This document shows, piece by piece, positions 24,795-32,858 of a DNA stretch of 43,740 nt (positions within the stretch are counted from its first letter, which is position 1; each line of letters begins with the position of its first letter). Made by a program: the position numbers and the translations under genes. The DNA is taken from the IMG/VR virus record IMGVR_UViG_3300006874_000029, positions 1-43,740 of that record; one strand, given 5' to 3'. The notes beneath the pieces were generated by a model, which was not told where the DNA came from, made no database searches, and saw nothing but the letters and a program-made list of their open reading frames with translations. Source of the stretch: a virus.

Positions 24795-27178
24795 AAGATA
24801 CAGTAGTTTTTACATTTGGTAGGTTTAATCCTCCAACCACAGGACACGAAAAACTTATAGAAAAACTTGCATCGGTTGCCAAAAAAGAAGGCGCCGATTT
24901 TATGGTATTTCCTAGTCATTCGCAAAATGACAAAAAGGATCCTTTAGATCATAAAACTAAAGTTGGTTTTATGAAAAAGATGTTTCCAAAATATTCTCGT
25001 AATATCATCTCTAATAGAAATGCAAAAACTGCATTTATGATTGCGCCTATGCTATATGATATGGGTTATAAGAGATGTATTATGGTTGTCGGTGGAGATA
25101 GAGTTACAGAATTTAAAACTACACTTAACAAATACAATGGTAAAAAAGGAAGTCATGGTTTCTATGATTTTAAAGGTGGTATCGAAGTAGTCTCTGCAGG
25201 AGAAAGAGACCCAGATGCAGAGGGTGTTACTGGTATGTCAGCATCTAAAATGAGAGCAGCAGCAGCTGCAAATAGATATGAAGATGAGAAAGACCCGAAA
25301 ACTGGTAAAATACTCAACGGATTTAAATCTGGTTTGCCTTCTGCCTTTGAAAAGTCTAATGGAAAAAAATTATTTGATACTCTCAGAAAGTCAATGAATA
25401 TAAGTGAAGAATTGTTAGAGTTTCTTGAAGCAACCAATGCAGACTTTTCACGTTTTATTGAAACAGAATTTGTAGAGATTGTAGAAGATATCGAAGATGA
25501 AATATTGATGGAATCTGTTTATAAAGAGTTGGATTTTAAAATTGGTATTGATGATGATTATGCAACAGTATATAAAAAAATATACAATAATGAAGAAGTA
25601 TCTCAAAAACAAATTGATGATTTAGAAAAGTTTGCAGATAGAATGCTTGCAAAGTATGATATTGATGTTACATTTACAAGACACTTTGTTGATAGAATGA
25701 ATGATACTAGAAATGACCCAGAAATTAAAGTAGCAGAACTTCAAAAGTTTTTTAAAAAAATTCAAAAGAAAAAGGGTTCTCAGATTAAGGCAAACCCCGA
25801 CATTGAAGCAGTTCTCAAAGACATGTCAACTAATTTAAATTTACCTGTAGTTATCAATTATAAGAATGGTGATTTTGAGGTTGTCCATAAAACAATCATG
25901 CGTAAAAAGAATTTTTCTACATCAAGTAAAGAATTGAAATATGAAAGTCTTGAGGAAGCGAATTATCAAGTAGATATTGAAGGATTGCCCACTTTTTATG
26001 TAGATGCAAGTAGTGCTGGGGAAGTTAAAAATAACCTACGCAAAATGTTAAAAAATCCAAAGATTATTAAAGATGTTGAGAAAGTTACTGATGGTGAAGT
26101 TAAAAAAGATTTCCGTGACAGGATTACTGGAAAAGATGAAGGTGTATCTCGAGCCCAACAGGCTGCAATTGCAATCGCTAAAAAGAAGTCTGGTAAATAT
26201 GACAAAGACGGTAATAAAATAGAAGATTGTTGGCCTGGCTACAAACAAGTAGGAATGAAAAAGAAGAGTGGTAAAGATGTTCCTAATTGTGTTCCAGAAG
26301 ATTTTAAGATGAATCCAGAAAGAGAAAAGGATTTAGAAAAGATTGCAAAAGATTTGCCAGATGATGATTTTAAGAAAAGATACGGTGATGAGTGGATGCA
26401 AGTTAAGATGGCAACTGCAATGAACATTCTGAAAAAGAAACTTGGTTATTCTACAGAAGATTTAGAAGAGATTGCATGGTTACACAGACCAAGAGGGTCT
26501 TCCAGAACAGTAAAATTTAAAAAGAAAAAAGATGTTATTGAACCAACTTTAAAAGATAAGATTGCGGCCCGCCGCAAGCTTGCGAGAAAGATTGGAGACA
26601 AACTAGCATATAAAATGAGTTGGCAAGATGTGATGAAGGCAGTTAACGAAGATGCAGAGATAAAAAGTTTTTCACAATTTATTTACGAAAGAAAGACAAC
26701 TCAAGACCCAGATATCAAAGACAAAGATGGATCTCAACCAAAAAAGTATTATGCAAAAGATGCTGATGGTGATGAGATGTCAAAATCAACAAAAGACAAA
26801 AGAGCTGCTCACTTTAAAAAACAGGCGTCTAAACCAGATGGAAAAGACTCTTCTTATAAACCAGCGCCTGGAGATGCGGATGCAGAAACGAAACCTTCGC
26901 AATATACTAAGAAATATAAACAAATGTTCGGCGAAGATAGTGCAGAGACACTAGACGAAGCTAAGATTGCTGGACTAGTTAAGAAGGCAGATAAGTCTGG
27001 TATTTCATATGAAATTCTAAAAAAGGTATATGATAGAGGTATGGCAGCCTGGAAAGGTGGCCACAGGCCAGGAACTACTCCACAACAATGGGCGTTTGCG
27101 AGAGTAAATTCTTTTATCACAGGTGGCAAAACAAGAACCACTGGTGATGCGGATTTGTGGGCCAAGGTTAAAAAATAG
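24791..27178 (+). CDS. Nucleotidyltransferase fused to marine-phage head-type modules
   Basis: A 795-residue multidomain protein. Residues 1-200 are a cytidylyl/adenylyltransferase-like domain with FNPPTTGHEKLI (HxGH-type, 12-23) and GMSASKMR (148-155). Residues 285-385 contain FTRHFVDRMNDTRNDPEI and VVINYKNGDFEVV, a module I recall as recurring in phage proteins. Residues 475-510 are a Cys-containing segment (CWPGYKQVGMKKKSG, PNCVPE). At 625-633, KSFSQFIYE resembles an internal capsid-targeting/cleavage element. The end (KVYDRGMAAWKGGHRPGT, WAFARVNSFI) is another recurrent module. It is probably cleaved during head maturation, an inference from the (I/L)-x-E sites. Confidence 0.72.
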   Translation: MKDTVVFTFGRFNPPTTGHEKLIEKLASVAKKEGADFMVFPSHSQNDKKDPLDHKTKVGFMKKMFPKYSRNIISNRNAKTAFMIAPMLYDMGYKRCIMVVGGDRVTEFKTTLNKYNGKKGSHGFYDFKGGIEVVSAGERDPDAEGVTGMSASKMRAAAAANRYEDEKDPKTGKILNGFKSGLPSAFEKSNGKKLFDTLRKSMNISEELLEFLEATNADFSRFIETEFVEIVEDIEDEILMESVYKELDFKIGIDDDYATVYKKIYNNEEVSQKQIDDLEKFADRMLAKYDIDVTFTRHFVDRMNDTRNDPEIKVAELQKFFKKIQKKKGSQIKANPDIEAVLKDMSTNLNLPVVINYKNGDFEVVHKTIMRKKNFSTSSKELKYESLEEANYQVDIEGLPTFYVDASSAGEVKNNLRKMLKNPKIIKDVEKVTDGEVKKDFRDRITGKDEGVSRAQQAAIAIAKKKSGKYDKDGNKIEDCWPGYKQVGMKKKSGKDVPNCVPEDFKMNPEREKDLEKIAKDLPDDDFKKRYGDEWMQVKMATAMNILKKKLGYSTEDLEEIAWLHRPRGSSRTVKFKKKKDVIEPTLKDKIAARRKLARKIGDKLAYKMSWQDVMKAVNEDAEIKSFSQFIYERKTTQDPDIKDKDGSQPKKYYAKDADGDEMSKSTKDKRAAHFKKQASKPDGKDSSYKPAPGDADAETKPSQYTKKYKQMFGEDSAETLDEAKIAGLVKKADKSGISYEILKKVYDRGMAAWKGGHRPGTTPQQWAFARVNSFITGGKTRTTGDADLWAKVKK

Positions 27179-27185
27179 ATAAATA
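27178..27185 (+). promoter_or_regulatory. T4-type late promoter (GATAAATA)
   Basis: GATAAATA overlaps the stop codon of the preceding gene and lies 21 bp before the ATG at 27207. It differs from TATAAATA only at the first base, a position that varies in marine T4-like late promoters. Confidence 0.6.
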
Positions 27186-27206
27186 ATAAGAAAACGGAGA
27201 TTTTTC

Positions 27207-30023
27207 ATGTTTAAAAAGAATATGACAATTGAAGACATTGCCGCATTTATTGGTGCAGCGTCTGCAGCGCAAGCCGCTGGTAAGAAAAAATTTAAACTTG
27301 GTGATAAAGAGTATCCTGTTACTATCAGTAAGGATGTCGCAAAAAAGGTAAGGGAAGAAGATGTCGCTGACTTTATTGGGGCTGCTAGTGCTGCGAAATC
27401 AGCGGGCAAGAAAAAATTTAAATTCGGTGATAAGGAGTACCCTGTTACGATTTCTGACAAAGTTGCGAAGGCAGTAAAAGAAGGAAAGATGCCTTGCGTT
27501 AAGTGTGAAGGTAAAGGATGCGATATGTGCAATGATAAGGGACACTTAGAAAATGCAGTAAAAGATTCTATAGAAATCAAAAAAGAAGAAATGGAAAAGG
27601 TTGAATGTCCAGAATGCGAAGGTAAAGGGTGTGACCATTGTGATGGTAAAGGATATCATGAAGTAGAAAAAGAAGAATACAAGTTGGACGGAAGAACAAA
27701 GGCCTTTAAAGAAAAACTCCAGAAATTAATGTACAAAGATCAAGGTAAAAAAGAGCTTTCCAATGAAAAAGAATTTGATGGTAGACAATCTGCATTTAAA
27801 GAGAAATTGAAGAAACTTGGATATAGAAAAGAAGATATCACTACTGAAGAGATTTTTAATAAAATTTTAGAAGAACGTTGGGAAGTTAAAGCTGGAAAAC
27901 ATGCAATCGGTAGTTTATCTTATGATGATAAAGAAATTGTAAATGTTGACAAGAAAACTGCTGCTAAACTGCAAGCATACTTCAAAAAGACAAAAGATGG
28001 AAAAGCATGGAGAGAAATTTTCCAAGGCCTTGGTAAAGGCAAAGACTCTGTAGAAGACCAAAAGTCGTTTGATGCGTATGCAAAAAGACTTGTTGGAGAA
28101 GAGTTGGAAGAAGCTAAATCGTCAACTGGATATGAACTATATCATAAAGATTTTTCTAGTGCAATGAAACATGCATATGATTTTGCTAAGAAAAAGTTTG
28201 GAATCGAAATTGACCCAGAAGAAATTGATGATAAAGTTGCTATGGGCCCTAGAAAACCATCCAGTGGAAAAACAAATTCATATCGTTTAATGGGTACTGA
28301 TAAGAGAGGTAAATCTAGAGGTGTCCAAATTCAAGTTGCAAACTTGGACAATAAAAGATATGAACTCAATATGTATAAAGAAGAAGTTGGAGTAATGTCT
28401 CACGAAGAGTGGGATTTATATGAAGTTAATCTTGATGAAATGAAAATGAATGACCCTAAGTTGCTAAAGATGTTTGACAAACTAAAGAAGGGTTCTAAGA
28501 TTAAACTCAAGACTAGTTCAACAATCAGTCGAGGTAAAGACTATGTAGAGTATATTGTCAAGTCAAAGAACACAGTAAACAAAGGTAGAGTAGAAAAGAT
28601 TACACTTGCTACTGTAGGTAATGAAGGTGCAGTCAAGAAATTCTTATACAAAAGAGATGGAACTGTAGGATTTGCTATCGGTGACATGGGTGCATCTATT
28701 GATGATATCAAAGAAGAATTACAAGAGGCTGCTCCTAAGATTAGAGGTAGCAATCCAAAACTTAAAAATGGAATTATACGTTCTATTCGTGGAAAGGACG
28801 GAAAAGTATATGATGTTGAATTGCAATTAGATAGAAGAGGTATTAGATTTAGAACTCTAGATGATATGGGTACGATTAATACTATTGACCTTCGTCAAGC
28901 GTCCAAGATATTTGAAGACTTAGAAAATCTTAATGAGAAAAAATATTCCAAAAAACAATACAAGATGGCGTTTGGTGTTCTAAACGACCCTCGTTGGAAG
29001 GGTGGGAATATGACACAGATTATCAGAACAATCGAAAAGATTGCAAAAGGACTTTCTGATGACCCTGCAGTTTCTAAAGCAATCCAAATAACAAATGAAG
29101 ATTTGCAAGAAGGTACTTGGGCATTTGCTGACAAGTCATCCAAAGTGACTGCATTGAAGAAATTGATGTCTAAACCAATTACTCTTGGAAAAGAGGGAGA
29201 TGACGCAACAGATGCACTTTATAGTCTATTGGGTGACGATGAATTGTTTGACGACCTTTATGCTGCTGGTAAGAGAAATCCAAAGGGTGATGCTCGTCCA
29301 GTAATTAAAAAGTGGTTTAAACAGAGAATTAAAGACAACTCTTACGGAATGGGTAAAGATGCTGCAGACCTTGCAAAGAAACTTGGACTGAAAGAAGAGG
29401 CAGAACTTTTCGTAGAGTTAAAGGAACCATTTATTGTATATGATACCGCTGATGATAACAAAGTTGTTGCAACGGCGTCAGATGAGAAGGGTGCAAAGTC
29501 ATCTATTGCAAGTGCAGAACTTCCCCCAATGAGAATCAAAGACAAAAAGACTTTGAAAATTGCGAAATCTCGTAAAAAACAAATGATTGGCCGCCCTTTG
29601 ATGGCACAACATTGTATGGAAGACTCCCAACTTACAGAGTCTATTATTGATGATATGAGAGATATCGTTGATAATAAACAGGCAAAGAAAATCAAAGGAA
29701 CTATGGTGGATTTGTTTACTGCATCTGCAGTTGTTCAAATATATGACAAGGTTAATGATTCTAATAAGTCTAAAATGGAAAAACTTCCATTACCTAAGTT
29801 AGTTGATCTTGCATATAAAATTATGAAGAGGGAAGAAATTAACGAAATTAATACAATCATTGAAAATGCAGATAAAAAAGATGCAAAGGAAATGGAAGAA
29901 ATCGTTAGAGAAATTAACCCTAAATATAATACGAAACAAATTAAAAAAGAAGTAGAACAAATGGCAATGGAAAAGTATGGTAATAAATCCAGAGCCAGAA
30001 AAATTGCAAGTTATGTAAAATAG
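27207..30023 (+). CDS. 938-residue mosaic late protein with tandem repeats (probable internal head protein)
   Basis: A long, Lys/Glu-rich protein built of repeated and shuffled modules. These are two 42-residue repeats (FIGAASAA...GKKKFK.GDKEYPVTIS, residues 10-92); two Cys modules (C97/C100/C105/C108 and C134/C137/C142/C145, DnaJ-zinc-finger-like); two copies of DGR.xAFKEKL.KL (160-206); and several globular helical segments, including one around LMSKPITLGKEGDD and a C-terminal helical region. Many (I/L)-x-E sites would allow prohead-protease processing. I recall several modules from other marine T4-like phages, but no enzyme domain is evident. It is preceded by a late promoter. A scaffold or internal head role is inferred. 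Confidence 0.7.
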   Translation: MFKKNMTIEDIAAFIGAASAAQAAGKKKFKLGDKEYPVTISKDVAKKVREEDVADFIGAASAAKSAGKKKFKFGDKEYPVTISDKVAKAVKEGKMPCVKCEGKGCDMCNDKGHLENAVKDSIEIKKEEMEKVECPECEGKGCDHCDGKGYHEVEKEEYKLDGRTKAFKEKLQKLMYKDQGKKELSNEKEFDGRQSAFKEKLKKLGYRKEDITTEEIFNKILEERWEVKAGKHAIGSLSYDDKEIVNVDKKTAAKLQAYFKKTKDGKAWREIFQGLGKGKDSVEDQKSFDAYAKRLVGEELEEAKSSTGYELYHKDFSSAMKHAYDFAKKKFGIEIDPEEIDDKVAMGPRKPSSGKTNSYRLMGTDKRGKSRGVQIQVANLDNKRYELNMYKEEVGVMSHEEWDLYEVNLDEMKMNDPKLLKMFDKLKKGSKIKLKTSSTISRGKDYVEYIVKSKNTVNKGRVEKITLATVGNEGAVKKFLYKRDGTVGFAIGDMGASIDDIKEELQEAAPKIRGSNPKLKNGIIRSIRGKDGKVYDVELQLDRRGIRFRTLDDMGTINTIDLRQASKIFEDLENLNEKKYSKKQYKMAFGVLNDPRWKGGNMTQIIRTIEKIAKGLSDDPAVSKAIQITNEDLQEGTWAFADKSSKVTALKKLMSKPITLGKEGDDATDALYSLLGDDELFDDLYAAGKRNPKGDARPVIKKWFKQRIKDNSYGMGKDAADLAKKLGLKEEAELFVELKEPFIVYDTADDNKVVATASDEKGAKSSIASAELPPMRIKDKKTLKIAKSRKKQMIGRPLMAQHCMEDSQLTESIIDDMRDIVDNKQAKKIKGTMVDLFTASAVVQIYDKVNDSNKSKMEKLPLPKLVDLAYKIMKREEINEINTIIENADKKDAKEMEEIVREINPKYNTKQIKKEVEQMAMEKYGNKSRARKIASYVK
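27234..27824 (+). repeat. Three successive coding tandem duplications
   Basis: Within the 938-residue protein three different modules are each duplicated in tandem: a 126-bp period at 27234-27482, a Cys-rich module with 111-bp period at 27495-27653, and a 90-bp period at 27684-27824. Protein identity between copies is high for the first pair, while the DNA copies differ at many third positions, so the duplication is not recent. Confidence 0.8.
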
Positions 30024-30035
30024 AGGAGAAATTAA

Positions 30036-30395
30036 ATGTCATTACCTAAATGGGCATCCCCAGCGAAGTGGATGAAAAACGCAGTAGCAACCAATCGTGG
30101 ATGGGAAAACGAAAAAACTGGTGAAGTATACAAAAAAATGAATGGATTAAAAGATAAGATTGATGAACTTGCTCCAGTCAAGAAAAAATCTACTGCGAAG
30201 AAAAAGGTAGAGGTTGTTGAAACACCAGAATCTGGTTCTGAAGAATCTGATTCAGAGGAATCTGATAGGCCTGCCGAATTGACAGATTTAACTAAACTTG
30301 AATTAGAATCTCTTGGTAGAGAACATGGGATTGAATTGGACAGAAGAAAAAAGAAAGAAGATTTGATCGCTGAATTAACAGAGGCTTTACCATAA
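30036..30395 (+). CDS. Small protein with C-terminal SAP/HeH-like helix pair
   Basis: A 119-residue protein. The N-terminus (LPKWASPAKWMKNAVATNRG, WENEKTGEVY) is Trp-rich and recalls a motif seen in marine phage structural proteins. A Lys-rich and then Ser/Glu-rich linker (residues 49-82) follows. The C-terminus, LTKLELESLGREHGIEL then RRKKKEDLIAELTEAL, fits a helix-extended-helix or SAP-type DNA-binding motif. AGGAG precedes the ATG. It could be a DNA-contacting virion component; the function is not established. Confidence 0.7.
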   Translation: MSLPKWASPAKWMKNAVATNRGWENEKTGEVYKKMNGLKDKIDELAPVKKKSTAKKKVEVVETPESGSEESDSEESDRPAELTDLTKLELESLGREHGIELDRRKKKEDLIAELTEALP

Positions 30396-30413
30396 TAATA
30401 AAAGAAATATAAC

Positions 30414-30809
30414 ATGGAAAAATTTGAAAATTTGACGGAGACAAATGTAGCCAACTATCAAATGAAACATTATGATAATCCTCAATGCCATAGTATGGAA
30501 GAGTTTCTTGATGACATGAAAAGAATAAAATATGTCAAGAGACTTTTTCATAAGTATCATACTAAAGGTATTTTGAAGGAACGGTTGATAATAAATCACT
30601 TAGTAGTATTACTAAATGTATTAAATACATTGCCTTGTAATAGAGTTTTGTTTTTGAAAATTGATGAAGACCAACATTATATTCTTGCAACTTTTTTGGA
30701 GTTTCTAAACAGATTGCCAAATAGAATTGAAGGAATTAATGGTAAAATTATTGATAGTAGTATGATTGAAAGAGACAGTCACATAACACAAATTCTAGGA
30801 GAGATATAA
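30414..30809 (+). CDS. Conserved-looking late protein of unknown function
   Basis: A 131-residue mostly helical protein. Features are DDMKRIKYVKRLFHKYHTKG, the hydrophobic segment IINHLVVLLNVLNTLP (amphipathic rather than clearly transmembrane) and a C-terminal MIERDSHITQILGEI. I recall similar small proteins in marine T4-like genomes, without a function. It overlaps the next gene by one base (TAATG), suggesting that the products are needed together. Confidence 0.7.
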   Translation: MEKFENLTETNVANYQMKHYDNPQCHSMEEFLDDMKRIKYVKRLFHKYHTKGILKERLIINHLVVLLNVLNTLPCNRVLFLKIDEDQHYILATFLEFLNRLPNRIEGINGKIIDSSMIERDSHITQILGEI

Positions 30810-31714
30810 TGGCATCAGTATTTAATGCCTACCTTGCATATCAATTTATTAAAATTCTAACAACGCCTTGGAATGAAACTGAGGCGTTTAAGAATGGTGT
30901 TATTGATGATAAAGGGAATAAGTTAAAAAAAACTAATGAACTGAAAACAGATGCAGAAAAAAAATCTTTCACAGTTTTTCATAAGATTATTTTTAACCTC
31001 AAAAGAATTTTAGAAAAGTTTCCAGGCGGTAGATCTAGAATTGCAACTTATGCAGCTGCAATGGCACTTCTTAAAGAGAATAAAGAAAATTTAAAAGAAG
31101 ACGACCTGCAACTACTGGAAGTTGCATTGTTAGATTATATTAATATTTTAGAAGAAGAATACCATAACAAAGAGTCTGAACTTCTAAATGAAATGTGGAC
31201 TAATGACGTAATAAATGTCATTAAATCAAAAACTGGTAAAAAGAAAGTATACGACCATGCTCTTGATACTTTGTTAAAAGTTTTGCAGAGAAAGAAAAAA
31301 GAAGGTGGTAGAAGAGGTTTAAGACACAGTATTAATTATTATTCTGACCAGATTGCAAAAACATATTCTGGAGTAGATGGAAGAACTCTTGCAAAGATCA
31401 TGAAACAAACATATCCAGAAATAGCGGAAGAATTTGTTGTTGAGGATATTGCAAATGTAGTAGGTGATTCTTCCAACATTGGTGGATTTATTCAAGATCC
31501 ATATCAATTTGCAGGAATGAAAATATTCAAGGTAAAACCAGATTCTTTTAACAAATTTATGAGAGGTAAAAAGAAGTATGGTAGATGGGAGAACTTCATC
31601 GAAAAAGATGATGCTGCTGATATCAGAAGATATATAAAATCAAATCCTCATAAAAGATTAGTTTTACAAGATCAACAACACGGAACAATGATAATTTTAC
31701 ACAGAGATTTATGA
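30809..31714 (+). CDS. Conserved-looking late protein of unknown function (301 residues)
   Basis: A 301-residue protein with a helical N-terminal half (YLAYQFIKILTTPWNETEAF; FHKIIFNLKRILEKFPGG; ATYAAAMALLKE) followed by a mixed C-terminal domain (IGGFIQDPYQFAGMKIFKVK; LVLQDQQHGTMIILHR). No catalytic motif or signal is visible. The N-terminal region resembles proteins I recall near head genes in other marine myoviruses. It sits between a small helical protein and the spanin-like gene and overlaps both, so it belongs to the late operon. Assignment beyond this is not possible from sequence alone. Confidence 0.7.
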   Translation: MASVFNAYLAYQFIKILTTPWNETEAFKNGVIDDKGNKLKKTNELKTDAEKKSFTVFHKIIFNLKRILEKFPGGRSRIATYAAAMALLKENKENLKEDDLQLLEVALLDYINILEEEYHNKESELLNEMWTNDVINVIKSKTGKKKVYDHALDTLLKVLQRKKKEGGRRGLRHSINYYSDQIAKTYSGVDGRTLAKIMKQTYPEIAEEFVVEDIANVVGDSSNIGGFIQDPYQFAGMKIFKVKPDSFNKFMRGKKKYGRWENFIEKDDAADIRRYIKSNPHKRLVLQDQQHGTMIILHRDL

Positions 31715-32115
31715 TGGGTATTTTTAGTGGAGCAAAAATTGCTGTTTTATTATTACTACTATCGGTTGCTGGTGGTGGTTACTTATATGTAAAAAATTTA
31801 CAAGAAGATGTTGACAGACTAACTAAAAATAATGTATTGTTAGAGACAGCTGTAAATTCCAAAGATCAAGAAATTAATAGATTGAATGAAGAAATCGTAC
31901 AAGTTAGAGAAGTAAATAGTAGAGTAACGGAAGAAAGTAGAAAGTTAAACGGCGAAGTTGATGTCCTAAGAAACAAATTATCAGAACATGACCTTGGTTA
32001 TCTTGCTGAAAATAAGCCTGGACTTGTCCAACGAATTATCAATAAGGATATTGAAAATAGTTTAAAGGCAGGGATAGAAGAATTGACTTCAGAAAGTATA
32101 GTGGAAAGTAAATAA
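31711..32115 (+). CDS. Probable inner-membrane spanin (Rz-like)
   Basis: A 134-residue protein with one N-terminal transmembrane helix (AVLLLLLSVAGGGYLYV, about 9-26) followed by a long periplasmic coiled coil (LQEDVDRLTKNNVLLE to VDVLRNKLSE). This is the type II membrane topology of i-spanins. The next gene encodes a lipoprotein, completing the usual two-component spanin arrangement for disrupting the outer membrane. Two start codons are possible (ATG at 31711 or 31714). The stop and the following ATG overlap by one base. Confidence 0.72.
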   Translation: MMGIFSGAKIAVLLLLLSVAGGGYLYVKNLQEDVDRLTKNNVLLETAVNSKDQEINRLNEEIVQVREVNSRVTEESRKLNGEVDVLRNKLSEHDLGYLAENKPGLVQRIINKDIENSLKAGIEELTSESIVESK

Positions 32116-32465
32116 TGAATAAATATATACTAATGTCTTCGATTTTCTTATTGGCGGGATGTTCTGTATTTACGCCAAAAGAGGTTATTGTTACAGAACA
32201 GGTTTTTACAGAAAAGGTTCCTTTGGACCTTCCCATGCCAAAACCTGTAAATTGGGTAGATTTTGAATTTTTGGTTGTTACCCCAGAAAATTATGAAGAT
32301 GTGTTGAAAAAACTCAGAGAAGGTGGTAAAAGTGTTGCCCTGTTCGCAGTCGATGAAGAATCTTATAAGAATTTATCATTGGTTGTTAACGATATGAAAA
32401 GGTATATCGGAGAACAGAGAGTAATAATCATAGAATATAAAAATTATTATGAAAAAAATAAATAA
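32115..32465 (+). CDS. Probable outer-membrane spanin lipoprotein (Rz1-like)
   Basis: A 116-residue lipoprotein with a signal peptide and lipobox LLAGC, giving lipidated Cys16. After it comes a Pro-containing segment (PLDLPMPKPVNW), common in Rz1-type proteins, then a small mixed domain. Asp is absent at +2 (Ser17), so outer-membrane sorting is expected. Directly downstream of an Rz-like gene, it would be the o-spanin partner. It is longer than classical Rz1, and another lipoprotein role cannot be excluded. Confidence 0.7.
   Translation: MNKYILMSSIFLLAGCSVFTPKEVIVTEQVFTEKVPLDLPMPKPVNWVDFEFLVVTPENYEDVLKKLREGGKSVALFAVDEESYKNLSLVVNDMKRYIGEQRVIIIEYKNYYEKNK
32457..32464 (+). promoter_or_regulatory. 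Possible late promoter AATAAATA
   Basis: AATAAATA overlaps the end of the lipoprotein gene, 30 bp before the ATG at 32495. It lies in an A-rich run with a second overlapping AATAAA, so it is weaker evidence than the TATAAATA sites. Confidence 0.45.
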
Positions 32466-32494
32466 ATAAAAGTAATATTTTTTAGGATTTAAAA

Positions 32495-32785
32495 ATGCCA
32501 CAAGAAACTGTAACCGAAAACAGACTAGATAGAATTGAAGAAAAAATTGATAAGTTGTCCGAAGCGATGATTTCTATTGCTAGAGCAGAAGAAAAACTTG
32601 CTGGCATGGAACAAAAATATGCTTCACAATATGAAAGACTAAATCGTTTTTCAGAAAAACTAGACACCTTAACCCTCAAAGTAGAAGAAAATTCTAGAAC
32701 AACTGCAGTATTCCAAAAGGCATTTTGGGTTATTTTTGCCGCCGCAGTCTCCTCTATCGCCGCAAATTTATACATGATGGGTTAA
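32495..32785 (+). CDS. Coiled-coil membrane protein, holin-like topology
   Basis: A 96-residue protein with a predicted coiled coil (RLDRIEEKIDKLSEAMISIA to LTLKVEEN) and one C-terminal transmembrane helix (AFWVIFAAAVSSIAANLYMM, 75-94). This resembles XhlA-type hemolysin/holin-associated proteins. Next to two spanin-like genes, a lysis function is likely, but a single C-terminal helix is also seen in other phage membrane proteins. No endolysin gene is recognised nearby. The coding region is followed by a hairpin terminator. Confidence 0.62.
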   Translation: MPQETVTENRLDRIEEKIDKLSEAMISIARAEEKLAGMEQKYASQYERLNRFSEKLDTLTLKVEENSRTTAVFQKAFWVIFAAAVSSIAANLYMMG

Positions 32786-32792
32786 AAATTAC

Positions 32793-32821
32793 TTGACTTA
32801 TCCCCTATAATAGTGTAGTAT
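32793..32821 (+). promoter_or_regulatory. Sigma70-like early promoter for primase/nrd, with second TATAAT
   Basis: TTGACT (32793-32798) is 17 bp from TAGTAT (32816-32821), while a perfect TATAAT sits 7 bp from the -35 (32806-32811). CCCCTATAAT is shared with the promoter at 4822. The -10 lies in the 5' arm of a terminator hairpin. Confidence 0.7.
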
Positions 32822-32848
32822 ACAGAAACTACACTATTTTTTTATTTT
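32809..32848 (+). terminator. Rho-independent terminator ending the lysis operon
   Basis: AATAGTGTAG (32809-32818) and CTACACTATT (32829-32838) form a perfect 10-bp stem with a 10-nt loop, followed by a T-run (32837-32843) and TTTT (32845-32848). Upstream late transcripts would terminate here. RNA started from the overlapping promoter begins within or after the loop and cannot form the hairpin. Confidence 0.8.
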
Positions 32849-32858
32849 GGAATGATTG

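Noticed and set aside
27017-27580. 187-residue open frame on the minus strand
   Set aside because: It is antisense to the nucleotidyltransferase end, a late promoter and the start of the repeat protein. Its apparent internal repeat is just the mirror of the sense repeat.
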